From: Psychrobacter sp. UBA6766
GTDB taxonomy: Bacteria; Pseudomonadota; Gammaproteobacteria; Pseudomonadales; Moraxellaceae
DNA length: 64,000 nt
Direction of reading: 5' to 3'
Assembly (NCBI RefSeq): GCF_002453355.1
Contig: NZ_DKGQ01000004.1
Location: forward strand, 62,001-126,000
Part shown: in pieces, positions 1-8,754 of the stretch
Position numbering within the stretch: the stretch's first letter is position 1
Layout: every line of letters begins with the position of its first letter
Made by a program: the position numbers and the translations under genes
The notes under the pieces: generated by a model
What the model was told of the DNA's origin: nothing
The model's input: only the letters and a program-made list of their open reading frames with translations
Database searches by the model: none

Positions 1-630
1 TCGCCATTTAGTTGGGATAAATACAGCGAGTGTATAACGCTGTAAATGAGTCACGCTGGTTATCAAAGCCAATAATCCTAAGCTTACTTCGGATAAATGA
101 TAGTGATTTAACAGGTAAAATAGGCAGACTAAAGCCAAGGTCGCGCTTAATAAACGATAGATAAAATTGGGAATGACAACCGTCATCAACAGTTGTACAA
201 GGAACAATAGTACTATACTGAGCGGCTCTGTAATCTCACTCGCTAGTAAAGCATAGGCGATATAACCTTGACCTGCCAGCGTAACTGCAAAGGCTAAACT
301 GTTCCAAAAAGCGCTATGGCGCAAGCGGGCGTTATAAAATAAGAATCCGCCAATGCCGCTTAATATCGCGCCAATGATAAATAGCGCTAGCGTACTATCA
401 AGCAAGCCGGTGTTGTCTAAAATTAAGGTCAAAAACCCGATAAAAAATAGACTGGCAAATACGCCACTAAAACCAAAAAGCAAACTGATAAACCACGGGC
501 AAGGCGCTGCAGCTGCATTATTTAAAAGCTTATCATTGGCGTTTTGTGCGTCGATAAGCCCCTGCTGCAATAGCAAAATCTCGGGCTGTTGCTGGTTATG
601 GTTGATATCATTATTCAGCTCATCATTCAT
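1..630 (-). CDS. DUF4401 family membrane protein (partial, 3' end off window)
   Basis: An open frame of 210 codons begins at the ATG at 630 and runs without a stop to the window edge, so the C-terminus is missing. After a hydrophilic N-terminus rich in Asn and Gln it has a series of hydrophobic helices (for example the stretch around PWFISLLFGFSGVF, residues 46-59), typical of a multi-pass inner-membrane protein. Its ATG lies inside the last codons of the upstream DUF2157 gene (8-bp overlap), so the two are translationally coupled. DUF2157 followed by DUF4401 is a known gene pair of unknown function. The family call rests on this context and on overall composition; no function is assigned. 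Confidence 0.75.
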   Translation of the reverse strand, partial: MNDELNNDINHNQQQPEILLLQQGLIDAQNANDKLLNNAAAAPCPWFISLLFGFSGVFASLFFIGFLTLILDNTGLLDSTLALFIIGAILSGIGGFLFYNARLRHSAFWNSLAFAVTLAGQGYIAYALLASEITEPLSIVLLFLVQLLMTVVIPNFIYRLLSATLALVCLFYLLNHYHLSEVSLGLLALITSVTHLQRYTLAVFIPTKWR

Positions 631-1765
631 CACTGTCTCCCTTAGTAATAAAAGAGGTAGTGTCTTCGTTCTTGATATAAGCAACTTTGCGTAGCCACAC
701 AACTGCCGCCGAGCTCATGCCGATAAGCAATAAGGCTAATACTAAAAATCCACCCGCGTCAAAATCATCTAATAGCCATTTGCCGACCCAAAACATTACT
801 ACCATAATCATCGAAAACGACAGATAAGTCAGCATCAGTAAATCAAGACGGCGCTGATAAAACTGCCAAAGCATAAAGCCGCACCAACCCAACCATAAGA
901 GGATAGCAATAAACGTTGCCCAGATATCGCCATTATCAAAGACCGTAACAATCGCTAAATAGGTGATAAAAAACGTGCTTAATAAACCGACGACATAAGT
1001 GCTCCAGTGCAAGCCGGATTTGATTGGGGAGCGGTTTGTTTTAGAGTGACTTAAGGAATACTCAACGTTACTATCGGATATATCAGAGAGAAGGTTTTTA
1101 GGATGATTGTGATTAAAGAGCTTTTGAGTAGAGGCTTTAGTTGGGCTGTCAAAGCTGATAAGCCAAAAATAAAAAGCAATAAAATTTACTAGCGTAAGAA
1201 TGGCGACCTGAGAGGTATTTTGAAGGTAGAGGTCGATGAATTGCAAATTTGCAACATCTAAATAGAGCAGCAAACAAGCATTAACTAGCCCTAACCACAG
1301 TAGCCAAAGCGCAGGGAATCGCGCAATTATGACCCAAGGGACAATCAATAGCACCCAACCAAAGAACAGCTGCCACGTATCTGCGCCCGTCTGATATACC
1401 TGACCAAATAGCGCCAATAAGCTGCCCGTAATCACGCTAGCGATAAGCAATAATAACTGACGAATAAGCTGAAAACGTCGCTTAAAAGACAGTGCAACAT
1501 AAAGCGCGATGGTAAGGACTAACGCGCCTTCAACCAAAGCAAATTTTCCCATCTTGCCCATGTGTTGCCAGTTATAAGCAATAAAAAACACCAGCGATAA
1601 TACCAGCGCTATGACGCCCACAATCAGCAGCGCTTTATCGAAAAACATCAGCCAGCTACGTTTGCTAGGGTAGACTTCTAGCTGAGTTGCTGCTGCATCA
1701 GCATGTGTTGTAGGAAGAATGTTTTTTTTAAGTAATCGCTCGATAGCATGCCTTGATTGACTCAT
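623..1765 (-). CDS. DUF2157 domain membrane protein
   Basis: The 380-residue protein has a soluble N-terminal segment (residues 1-35) and then about ten predicted transmembrane helices. The FFIAYNWQHMGKMGKFALVE region (residues about 61-80) is characteristic of DUF2157, where an aromatic-Asn-Trp stretch follows the first helix. A polar, low-complexity stretch at about residues 204-250 interrupts the helices and probably forms a loop. It overlaps the downstream DUF4401 gene by 8 bp. The function is unknown; the pair is usually annotated as inner-membrane proteins. The start ATG at 1765 is the first in frame. Confidence 0.85.
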   Translation of the reverse strand: MSQSRHAIERLLKKNILPTTHADAAATQLEVYPSKRSWLMFFDKALLIVGVIALVLSLVFFIAYNWQHMGKMGKFALVEGALVLTIALYVALSFKRRFQLIRQLLLLIASVITGSLLALFGQVYQTGADTWQLFFGWVLLIVPWVIIARFPALWLLWLGLVNACLLLYLDVANLQFIDLYLQNTSQVAILTLVNFIAFYFWLISFDSPTKASTQKLFNHNHPKNLLSDISDSNVEYSLSHSKTNRSPIKSGLHWSTYVVGLLSTFFITYLAIVTVFDNGDIWATFIAILLWLGWCGFMLWQFYQRRLDLLMLTYLSFSMIMVVMFWVGKWLLDDFDAGGFLVLALLLIGMSSAAVVWLRKVAYIKNEDTTSFITKGDSDE

Positions 1766-2257
1766 AACCGCCTCTGATTAAAAACAGTTTAAAGGGTATC
1801 TTAACTGTTTTTATAAGGTAGCGTTATCTTTATTAGGAGTAGAATCAAGTGAGCTAAACAAAGACGGTCATCAGTTTTAATAGGCTTGAATAAAACCTTG
1901 ATACAATTAATAACATCAAAATAGTCATTTGATGAGTGGTAAGTTTTTTATGATAAAAACCGTAAAATCTGTGCAAAAAATTGTAAATCCGCAGATCTTT
2001 TAATCTTTTTTACTTATTTGCCTCATTACGTCTCAATCAGTCTAATTTTTATTAATACTGATACAAATCCAATTACTATTGACATTGATAACTTTTTTTA
2101 TTATTACTGTTAACCATAGTTTTCTATATCGTATAAGTTTTAGGTATAAGTCATTACTGATTTAGTCCTTTAACAACATAACTAATAGATACTAAACTTA
2201 AATGGACTTAATAAAAGACGAGGCCAACGGCCTGTCTTCTTCCCGCTAGGATGCCAT
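1766..2257. other. intergenic region upstream of oppA
   Basis: This 492-bp AT-rich gap lies between the divergent DUF2157 and oppA genes. It holds a plausible sigma-70 promoter for oppA (2079-2107), and presumably a promoter for the leftward DUF2157 operon near 1770-1850. I see no coding region or RNA gene. Confidence 0.6.
2079..2107 (+). promoter_or_regulatory. putative sigma-70 promoter of oppA
   Basis: A perfect -35 hexamer TTGACA at 2079-2084 is followed after exactly 17 bp by TATTAC (2102-2107), a 4-of-6 match to the -10 consensus. It lies about 150 bp upstream of the oppA ATG. The call is based on consensus and spacing only. Confidence 0.45.
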
Positions 2258-3931
2258 ATGACCCTCAACCCTATTGCTCTTCGAACTACCGTATTTTTAC
2301 CCACTTCTCTCGCTCTTGCTATGTTTATGACAGGCTGTAGTGATAATACGGCAACTGATAATAATGCCAGCTCGTCAGCCAATATTGATCCAAACGTATT
2401 AGCAGAAACTCAAGAGATGGTCATTAATAATGGCACAGAGCCTGAGTCGCTTGACCCCCATAAAGTATCTGGAGTCCCTGAATCTAATATTGGTCGCCAA
2501 TTGTTTGAAGGTTTGACCAACACAGATGCCGATGGCAAAACGATACCAGGAATGGCCACCGAATGGGAAAGTACCGATAATAAAGTTTGGACCTTTAAAT
2601 TACGTGATGCCAAATGGTCAAATGGTGATCCGGTTACGGCACAAGATTTCGTCTATAGCATGCGCCGTTTGGTCGATCCCAATACCGCGTCACCCTATTC
2701 AAGCTATTTAGTCGATGCCAAAGTAGTCGGTGCTGACAAAATCGTTGAAGGCGCAGCTGGTATTGATACGCTTGGTGTCAAGGCGATTGACGATAAAACC
2801 TTGCAAGTGACTTTATCAGAGCCCGTTCCCTACTTTCCAGACATGCTGATTCATAATTCGGTCAAGCCTGTCCATCAAAAAACGGTCGAAGCCTTCGGTG
2901 ATAAATGGACAGACCCTGCCAATATCGTGGTCAATGGACCTTATAAAGTCAGCAAATGGCAGATTAATGATGAACTCGTTTTGACGCGTAATCCTTCTTA
3001 TTATGACGATGCCAATACAAAACTCGATACCATCACGATACTACCCATTCCTTCTAGCACTACCGATGTCGCGCGCTACCAGGCCGGTGAAGTGGATGTC
3101 ACCTATAATGAGATTCCAACCGAGCAATTTGCTTCGTTGAAGAAGCAAAACGGCGATGAGCTCAGAATCTCACCTTATCTTTGTACTTATTATTATGAGT
3201 TTAATACTGTCAAACCGCCTTTTGATAATCCAAAAGTACGCCGCGCCTTAGCTTTGGCTTTAGATCGCGATACCATCGCAGACAAAGTGATCGGTCAAGG
3301 CCAAACAGCAGCTTATCAGCTCACCCCTAAGTCGACCAACGGTAAGGTGGTAAATACCCCAGAGTGGTCAACTTGGGACAAAGAGAAGCGTATTAAAGAG
3401 GCCAAAAAACTGCTGAATGAAGCAGGTTATAACGAAAATAATCCGCTTGCCTTTGAGCTCCTTTACAACACCAATGACAACCATAAAAAGGTCGCGGTAG
3501 CAGCCACCTCACTATGGAAGCAAGCGCTAGGGTTCGTCGATGTGACTTTGACTAACAAAGAGTGGAAAACCTATCTTGATACTCGCCGAAATGGTAATTA
3601 TCAAATTGCTCGAGCTGGTTGGTGTGCGGATTACAACGAGCCTTCGGCCTTTTTGAATATCGCCAAATCTGACAATAGTGGCAACTATGGCAAGTATGCT
3701 AGTGCCAATTTTGACAGTCTGATGGCACAAACGCTAAAAGCGGGTGTGTCACCTGAGCAGCGTGCAAGCTTGTATCAAAAAGCGGAAGCGCAGCTTGATG
3801 AAGATATGGGGCTACTGAACATCTATCATTATGTTAGCCCTCGTTTAGTCAAACCTTATGTTATTGGCTTCTCAGATAAAGATCCCTTAGGTAATTGGCA
3901 AGGTAAAGATATCTCTATTGCTAAGCATTAA
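2258..3931 (+). CDS. oppA: oligopeptide ABC transporter substrate-binding lipoprotein OppA
   Basis: The 557-residue protein is a family 5 extracellular solute-binding protein that captures oligopeptides in the periplasm and delivers them to OppBC. The N-terminus has a hydrophobic signal ending in a lipobox-like MTGC, so Cys27 is the probable lipidated residue. The mature protein carries the family signature around GTEPESLDPHKVSG (residues about 59-72) and QLFEGL, and the length is normal (E. coli OppA is 543 residues). An AGGA ribosome site precedes the ATG. It is the first gene of the opp cluster and is separated from oppB by a hairpin, which fits the usual excess of binding protein over permease. 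Peptide specificity (Opp or Dpp-like) is not certain. Confidence 0.93.
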   Translation: MTLNPIALRTTVFLPTSLALAMFMTGCSDNTATDNNASSSANIDPNVLAETQEMVINNGTEPESLDPHKVSGVPESNIGRQLFEGLTNTDADGKTIPGMATEWESTDNKVWTFKLRDAKWSNGDPVTAQDFVYSMRRLVDPNTASPYSSYLVDAKVVGADKIVEGAAGIDTLGVKAIDDKTLQVTLSEPVPYFPDMLIHNSVKPVHQKTVEAFGDKWTDPANIVVNGPYKVSKWQINDELVLTRNPSYYDDANTKLDTITILPIPSSTTDVARYQAGEVDVTYNEIPTEQFASLKKQNGDELRISPYLCTYYYEFNTVKPPFDNPKVRRALALALDRDTIADKVIGQGQTAAYQLTPKSTNGKVVNTPEWSTWDKEKRIKEAKKLLNEAGYNENNPLAFELLYNTNDNHKKVAVAATSLWKQALGFVDVTLTNKEWKTYLDTRRNGNYQIARAGWCADYNEPSAFLNIAKSDNSGNYGKYASANFDSLMAQTLKAGVSPEQRASLYQKAEAQLDEDMGLLNIYHYVSPRLVKPYVIGFSDKDPLGNWQGKDISIAKH

Positions 3932-3957
3932 TAAGTGAACAGCTAAAACCCTAGTGG

Positions 3958-3992
3958 GCGCTATAAAGAAGACGGATTCTGACTTATAGCGC
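3958..3992 (+). terminator. intercistronic hairpin between oppA and oppB
   Basis: A perfect 9-bp inverted repeat (GCGCTATAA ... TTATAGCGC, loop about 17 nt) lies 27 bp after the oppA stop. The following U-tract is weak, so it is more likely a partial terminator or a 3'-end stabiliser for oppA mRNA than a full stop. Confidence 0.5.
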
Positions 3993-4085
3993 TTACTTAT
4001 TTGAGTTAAAAACGTAGCAAGATTACGTTGAAAACAAGCACTTGAAAATAGGCATCCTTATAATAGGAACCTTAAAAGAGGTCTT

Positions 4086-5006
4086 ATGCTAAAGCTCATC
4101 TTTCGGCGTATTTTGGAAGCCATTCCAACTATGTTTGTTTTAATAACCGTGTCTTTTTTTATGATGCGATTAGCGCCAGGAAGTCCTTTTACTTCCGAGC
4201 GCAGTTTATCCCCCGCGGTATTGGCCAATATCGAAGCTAAGTACAATCTTAATGATCCCATGTGGTTACAGTATGCCCATTATTTAAAACAATTGGCTTT
4301 GGGTGATTTTGGGCCATCATTTAAGTATAAAGACTATACCGTCAACGAGTTGTTATCACAGTCGTTTCCCGTTTCGATGGAGCTTGGCTTGTATGCTTTC
4401 ATATTAGCATTGGTATTAGGCTTAATCCTTGGCATCATCGCAGCGCTTAAGCAAAACTCGTGGCTTGATTATATATTGATGGCTTTTGCGATGACAGGGG
4501 TTGTGATACCGAGCTTTGTCAAGGCACCGTTATTGGTACTTATCTTTGCGATTCTTTTGCATTGGCTGCCTGCTGGCGGCTGGAATGATGGCGCTCTACG
4601 CAACCTCATATTACCAGTCACCGCACTGGCATTAGCATACGTCGCTAGTATCGCCCGAATTATGCGGGGCTCGATGATCGAGGTTATGAATAGCCAGTAT
4701 ATCCGCACTGCCAAGTCCAAAGGCTTGCCCATGCGCAAAATCGTTATGAAACATGCGCTTAGGCCGGCATTGTTACCGGTGATATCGTATTTGGGTCCCG
4801 CTTTTGTGGGTATTATTACTGGCTCCATTGTTATTGAAACTATCTTTGGTTTACCTGGCATCGGCCAGCTATTTGTGAATGGCGCACTCAATCGTGATTA
4901 CGGTGTGGTGCTTAGCTTGACCATTTTGGTCGGGGTATTAACCATTGCCTTTAATGCGATTGTCGATATTTTATACGCGATAATTGATCCAAAAATTCAG
5001 TATTAA
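4086..5006 (+). CDS. oppB: oligopeptide ABC transporter permease OppB
   Basis: The 306-residue inner-membrane permease begins with a typical MLKLIFRRILEAIPTMFVL first helix and has about six transmembrane helices. The cytoplasmic EAA loop that docks the ATPases is visible at about residues 197-235, with RTAKSKGLPMRKIVMKHALR and the conserved G. It pairs with OppC to form the channel. E. coli OppB is also 306 residues. An AGAGG ribosome site sits 5 bp before the ATG. It is co-oriented with oppA and oppC. Confidence 0.95.
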   Translation: MLKLIFRRILEAIPTMFVLITVSFFMMRLAPGSPFTSERSLSPAVLANIEAKYNLNDPMWLQYAHYLKQLALGDFGPSFKYKDYTVNELLSQSFPVSMELGLYAFILALVLGLILGIIAALKQNSWLDYILMAFAMTGVVIPSFVKAPLLVLIFAILLHWLPAGGWNDGALRNLILPVTALALAYVASIARIMRGSMIEVMNSQYIRTAKSKGLPMRKIVMKHALRPALLPVISYLGPAFVGIITGSIVIETIFGLPGIGQLFVNGALNRDYGVVLSLTILVGVLTIAFNAIVDILYAIIDPKIQY

Positions 5007-5090
5007 TGGCTGGCTAACAGACATTGTTGCGCTTACTTATTACTTAGAAATGACTATCAGATTATCAATTAGATTACTAAAGGGACGACT

Positions 5091-5996
5091 ATGAGCCTTC
5101 TCGTAGACCAGCCAACCGAGGCTATGAATCTGCCTGTTAAAGAGATTAAAGGCCGTAGCCTATGGCAAGATGCTTGGCGCCGTTTTTATCAAAACAAAGC
5201 GGCTGTGACGAGCTTTTTTATCTTATTACTCGTCGGTATTTTTGTCATATTTATGCCAATGATCGCACCTTTCGGCTACGCAGAAACTGACTGGAATTTT
5301 ATGCAAGCGCCGCCTTCGATTGAAAACAAGCACTATTTCGGTACGGACTCGCTTGGTCGAGACTTACTCGTTCGCACCGCAGTCGGTGGCCGTATCTCTT
5401 TATTGGTTGGTATCGCTGGCGCCACGGTGGCAGTATTGGTCGGAACAGTGTATGGCGCAACGTCAGGCTATCTTGGCGGTAAAGTTGATATGATTATGAT
5501 GCGTTTTTTAGAGATTCTAAGCGCCTTTCCATTTATGTTCTTCGTGATTTTGCTAGTGACTATATTTGGCCGTAACCTTATTTTAATCTTTGTCGCTATT
5601 GGACTGGTGTCTTGGCTTGATGTGGCTCGTATCGTCCGTGGTCAGACACTGAGTCTAAAGAGTAAAGAGTTTATCGAAGCAGCACATGTAGGCGGGGTAT
5701 CAGGATTTAATATTATCCTTCGTCATATCGTCCCTAATGTACTTGGGGTAGTGGTGGTTTATGCCTCTTTGCTCGTACCGACGATGATTTTGTTTGAGTC
5801 GTTTTTGAGCTTTTTGGGGCTTGGAGTACAAGAGCCTATGACCAGTTGGGGAGCGTTACTGCAAGAAGGTTCTCAGACGTTACAAGTCGCCCCTTGGCAG
5901 ATTTTGATTCCTTCCGCTTTTTTGGTTATTACTTTATTCTGCTTTAACTTTATCGGCGATGGTCTACGTGATGCGTTTGACCCAAAAGACCGCTAG
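5091..5996 (+). CDS. oppC: oligopeptide ABC transporter permease OppC
   Basis: The 301-residue second permease has the OppC-type N-terminal cytoplasmic segment with SLWQDAWRRFYQNKAAV (residues about 23-39), followed by a first helix and the periplasmic FGTDSLGRDL motif at about residues 83-92. The BPD_transp_1 domain carries the EAA loop EFIEAAHVGGVSGFNIILRH (residues about 192-211). A strong AAAGGGACG ribosome site precedes the ATG. It forms the heterodimeric channel with OppB. Confidence 0.95.
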   Translation: MSLLVDQPTEAMNLPVKEIKGRSLWQDAWRRFYQNKAAVTSFFILLLVGIFVIFMPMIAPFGYAETDWNFMQAPPSIENKHYFGTDSLGRDLLVRTAVGGRISLLVGIAGATVAVLVGTVYGATSGYLGGKVDMIMMRFLEILSAFPFMFFVILLVTIFGRNLILIFVAIGLVSWLDVARIVRGQTLSLKSKEFIEAAHVGGVSGFNIILRHIVPNVLGVVVVYASLLVPTMILFESFLSFLGLGVQEPMTSWGALLQEGSQTLQVAPWQILIPSAFLVITLFCFNFIGDGLRDAFDPKDR

Positions 5997-6022
5997 TCAA
6001 ATATCGCTAAGAGAGCAAGACT

Positions 6023-7159
6023 ATGACAACTCAACACATGAATGGTTCACAGAAAACAGACTCTACTGTCCGTAAAGTAGGCTTTGATTCAGCACTTAAC
6101 AATCAGGATCAGCAACAGAATAGCTTATTATCGGTGCAAGATTTATCGGTGCAATTCACTACTGAAGATGGCCTAGTGACCGCCGTTAATGGCCTTAATT
6201 TCAACCTGCATGAGGGTGAAACTTTAGGCATCGTTGGTGAGTCAGGTTCTGGTAAGTCGCAGACGGCGTTCGCTATTATGGGACTGCTGGCAAAAAACGG
6301 CCGTACTAGCGGATCTGTAAAATTTGAAGGCAATGAGCTGCTAGGATTATCGCAAAAGGCCCTGAATAAAATACGTGCTGAGCAAATCGCTATGATCTTC
6401 CAAGATCCTATGACCTCGCTCAACCCTTATATGAAAATAGGGGATCAGCTCGCTGAAGTCTTGATACTACATAAAGGGATGAGTAAAAGGGATGCTTGGG
6501 CAGAATCGGTACGGATGCTCGATGCAGTCAAAATTCCTGAGGCCAAAAATCGTATTGGTATGTATCCGCATGAGTTTTCAGGCGGTATGCGTCAGCGAGT
6601 TATGATTGCAATGGCGCTGCTTTGTCGTCCGAAGCTACTCATCGCTGATGAACCTACGACTGCGCTTGATGTGACTGTTCAAGCACAAATTATGGTGCTA
6701 TTAAATGAGCTAAAGCGCGACTTTGGTACCACTATTGTTATGATTACTCATGATTTGGGTGTGGTGGCTGGCATCTGTGATCGGATGTTGGTGATGTATG
6801 CTGGTCGTACGATGGCGTATGGGGAAACGGAAGAGATTTTCTACGCACCTTCTCACCCGTATACTATCGGACTGTTAAAAGCAATTCCGCGTCTTGACGA
6901 TGATAAAGGTAAGCTTGATACCATTCCTGGCAGCCCGCCAAACTTACTTCATCTGCCAACCGGCTGTCCTTTTCATGAGCGCTGTTCACATGCCATGGAT
7001 ATTTGTCGTACGGTAGCACCGCCACTTGAATTTTTGCCTAATGAGCGTCAACGGGCTTGCCATTGGCATCCTGAAATACAAATGATTGATTCAGTATCGT
7101 CGGCAAAGAGTATAACAACAGATGCTGACGCTAATCATCTATCAAAGCTGGAGGGCTAG
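6023..7159 (+). CDS. oppD: oligopeptide ABC transporter ATP-binding protein OppD
   Basis: The 378-residue ABC ATPase has Walker A GESGSGKS (residues about 72-79), Q-loop FQDPMTSLNP, signature FSGGMRQR (about 185-192) and Walker B LLIADEPT (about 206-213). The C-terminal oligopeptide-transporter extension contains the cysteine cluster CPFHERC and CRTVAPP (about residues 315-337), which in this family binds an iron-sulfur cluster. About 40 N-terminal residues precede the ABC domain, so a later start is possible, but the ATG at 6023 has an AGAGAG site. It works with OppF to power import. Confidence 0.94.
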   Translation: MTTQHMNGSQKTDSTVRKVGFDSALNNQDQQQNSLLSVQDLSVQFTTEDGLVTAVNGLNFNLHEGETLGIVGESGSGKSQTAFAIMGLLAKNGRTSGSVKFEGNELLGLSQKALNKIRAEQIAMIFQDPMTSLNPYMKIGDQLAEVLILHKGMSKRDAWAESVRMLDAVKIPEAKNRIGMYPHEFSGGMRQRVMIAMALLCRPKLLIADEPTTALDVTVQAQIMVLLNELKRDFGTTIVMITHDLGVVAGICDRMLVMYAGRTMAYGETEEIFYAPSHPYTIGLLKAIPRLDDDKGKLDTIPGSPPNLLHLPTGCPFHERCSHAMDICRTVAPPLEFLPNERQRACHWHPEIQMIDSVSSAKSITTDADANHLSKLEG

Positions 7160-7162
7160 GTC

Positions 7163-8191
7163 ATGACAGTAGCAAACATAAATATGTCTCAAAACCAAAC
7201 CCGGTCCCCGCTACTGCAGGTGCAAGATGTCCATACTACGTTTGATATTAAGCAAAAAGGCACCTACTTTTGGCAAAAGCCTGACACGCTAAAGGCAGTA
7301 AACGGGGTATCGTTTGAGCTGTTCCCTGGTGAGACTCTAGGGGTAGTAGGAGAGTCTGGCTGCGGAAAATCAACGTTGGCTAGGACGATTATCGGCTTAG
7401 TTCGTGCCAATTCTGGCAGTATTAAATTCGGTGATGAAGAAATAGTTGGCGCTTCCAAAAAGACCATGAGAATGAAGCGCAAAGACATTCAAATGATTTT
7501 TCAAGATCCGCTGGCTTCACTCAATCCACGCATGACAGTAGGTGATATCATCGCAGAGCCGCTTCGGACTTATTATCCAGAAATGAAAAAGTCTGACGTT
7601 CAGGATGAAGTTCGCGCCATTATGAAAAAGGTTGGGCTACTGTCGAATCAGATTAACCGCTATCCACATGAGTTTTCTGGTGGTCAGTGTCAACGAATTG
7701 GTATCGCTCGTGCGCTCATTTTAAAACCTAAAATTATCATTTGTGATGAGCCGGTTTCTGCCCTTGATGTCTCTATTCAAGCGCAGGTCATCAACTTATT
7801 ACAAGACCTGCAGCAAGAAATGGGCCTGTCACTTATCTTTATTGCTCATGATTTATCAGTCATTAAACATATCGCTCATCGAGTTTTGGTCATGTATTTG
7901 GGACACGCTGTCGAGTTGGGTATAGGCAAAGCTGTGTATAGCAATCCGACTCACCCTTATACCCAAGCATTGATGTCTGCTGTGCCATTACCTGATCCTA
8001 TCGCTGAGCGTAGTAAAACCATTCAGTTATTAGAAGGTGACCTGCCAAGTCCGATCAATCCACCATCGGGCTGCGTATTCCGAACCCGCTGCCCGATAGC
8101 AGGAAGTGAATGCGCTCAAATAGAACCTGAATTAGAAGGGGTTTTAGACCATAGAGTCGCTTGCTTAAAAAACAAGGTTGAGATTGTTTAA
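7163..8191 (+). CDS. oppF: oligopeptide ABC transporter ATP-binding protein OppF
   Basis: The 342-residue ABC ATPase has Walker A GESGCGKS (residues about 63-70), Q-loop FQDPLASLNPR, signature FSGGQCQR (about 171-178) and Walker B IICDEPVS. It has the C-terminal oligopeptide-transporter tail with CVFRTRCP (about 304-311). The start lies 3 bp after the oppD stop, with a GGAGG site inside the oppD end. A second in-frame ATG seven codons later is possible. Its stop overlaps the convergent DUF2798 gene by 4 bp. Confidence 0.94.
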   Translation: MTVANINMSQNQTRSPLLQVQDVHTTFDIKQKGTYFWQKPDTLKAVNGVSFELFPGETLGVVGESGCGKSTLARTIIGLVRANSGSIKFGDEEIVGASKKTMRMKRKDIQMIFQDPLASLNPRMTVGDIIAEPLRTYYPEMKKSDVQDEVRAIMKKVGLLSNQINRYPHEFSGGQCQRIGIARALILKPKIIICDEPVSALDVSIQAQVINLLQDLQQEMGLSLIFIAHDLSVIKHIAHRVLVMYLGHAVELGIGKAVYSNPTHPYTQALMSAVPLPDPIAERSKTIQLLEGDLPSPINPPSGCVFRTRCPIAGSECAQIEPELEGVLDHRVACLKNKVEIV

Positions 8192-8442
8192 TAAAACTCA
8201 ATCCGGCTCAGCAAATGCTCTTGGATTAAATAAGCACAAATGTAAGCGCTAGGCCAGGCGACGACAAAGGCATATTTCCAAGAATTAAATAAGGTGATAA
8301 AAAAGCCGTCAACAAAACCGACATTGATAAGCAGTAGCGCTGTCGAGATGATCGTCGACATCATTAGCGCCATTAAAAAGGTAAAAATCAGCCGATAGTA
8401 TTTGCGCCGCGTGCGTATTCTGACGGTAGGAAATTTTGCCAT
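8188..8442 (-). CDS. DUF2798 small membrane protein
   Basis: This 84-residue protein has a basic N-terminus (residues 1-16) and two predicted transmembrane helices (roughly residues 19-40 and 50-73), with the DUF2798 pattern FLMALMMSTIIS and WKYAFVVAWPSAY. I chose the ATG at 8442 because it gives the usual family length; the frame extends upstream to a GTG at 8529, which would add 29 atypical residues. The function is unknown. It converges on oppF with a 4-bp overlap and no clear terminator between them. Confidence 0.7.
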   Translation of the reverse strand: MAKFPTVRIRTRRKYYRLIFTFLMALMMSTIISTALLLINVGFVDGFFITLFNSWKYAFVVAWPSAYICAYLIQEHLLSRIEFY

Positions 8443-8754
8443 AACGGTATGTTGTCCTGCATGATAAGCGCCACGTTTGACTGCTGCTATAAACGTGATT
8501 TTGCGATGAGAGAGTATGAGGTAAAGCACTGCTAATGTTTATCGGCGACTATAATAGCGCGTGATGGGGACGAGGTAAAATGGTTATTATCAATCATAAT
8601 GTTCGCCTTATTTTATTGTTATCATTCAGTTTTCATGTTTTGCTGTCATCAAGCGCTATTAATTAAGTGAACTGCAATGTCATTTAAAATAACCGTACTT
8701 CAAAGAGCTGTGTTTAAATAAGCTGTATTTAAATGAACGGCGTAAGGATAAAAA
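8443..8754. other. intergenic region between DUF2798 and the racemase gene
   Basis: The gap separates divergent genes and must hold both promoters. A short imperfect direct repeat (GCTGTGTTTAAATAAGCTGTATTTAAATG, 8708-8732 region) lies just upstream of the racemase gene. I see no coding region beyond the possible N-terminal extension of the DUF2798 gene. Confidence 0.4.

Noticed and set aside
353..694. Plus-strand frame of 113 codons over the DUF2157/DUF4401 pair
   Set aside because: It is antisense to two membrane-protein genes with better codon content and family features; no ribosome site.
4469..4891. 140-codon minus-strand frame in oppB
   Set aside because: Antisense shadow of a clear permease gene; composition is not protein-like.
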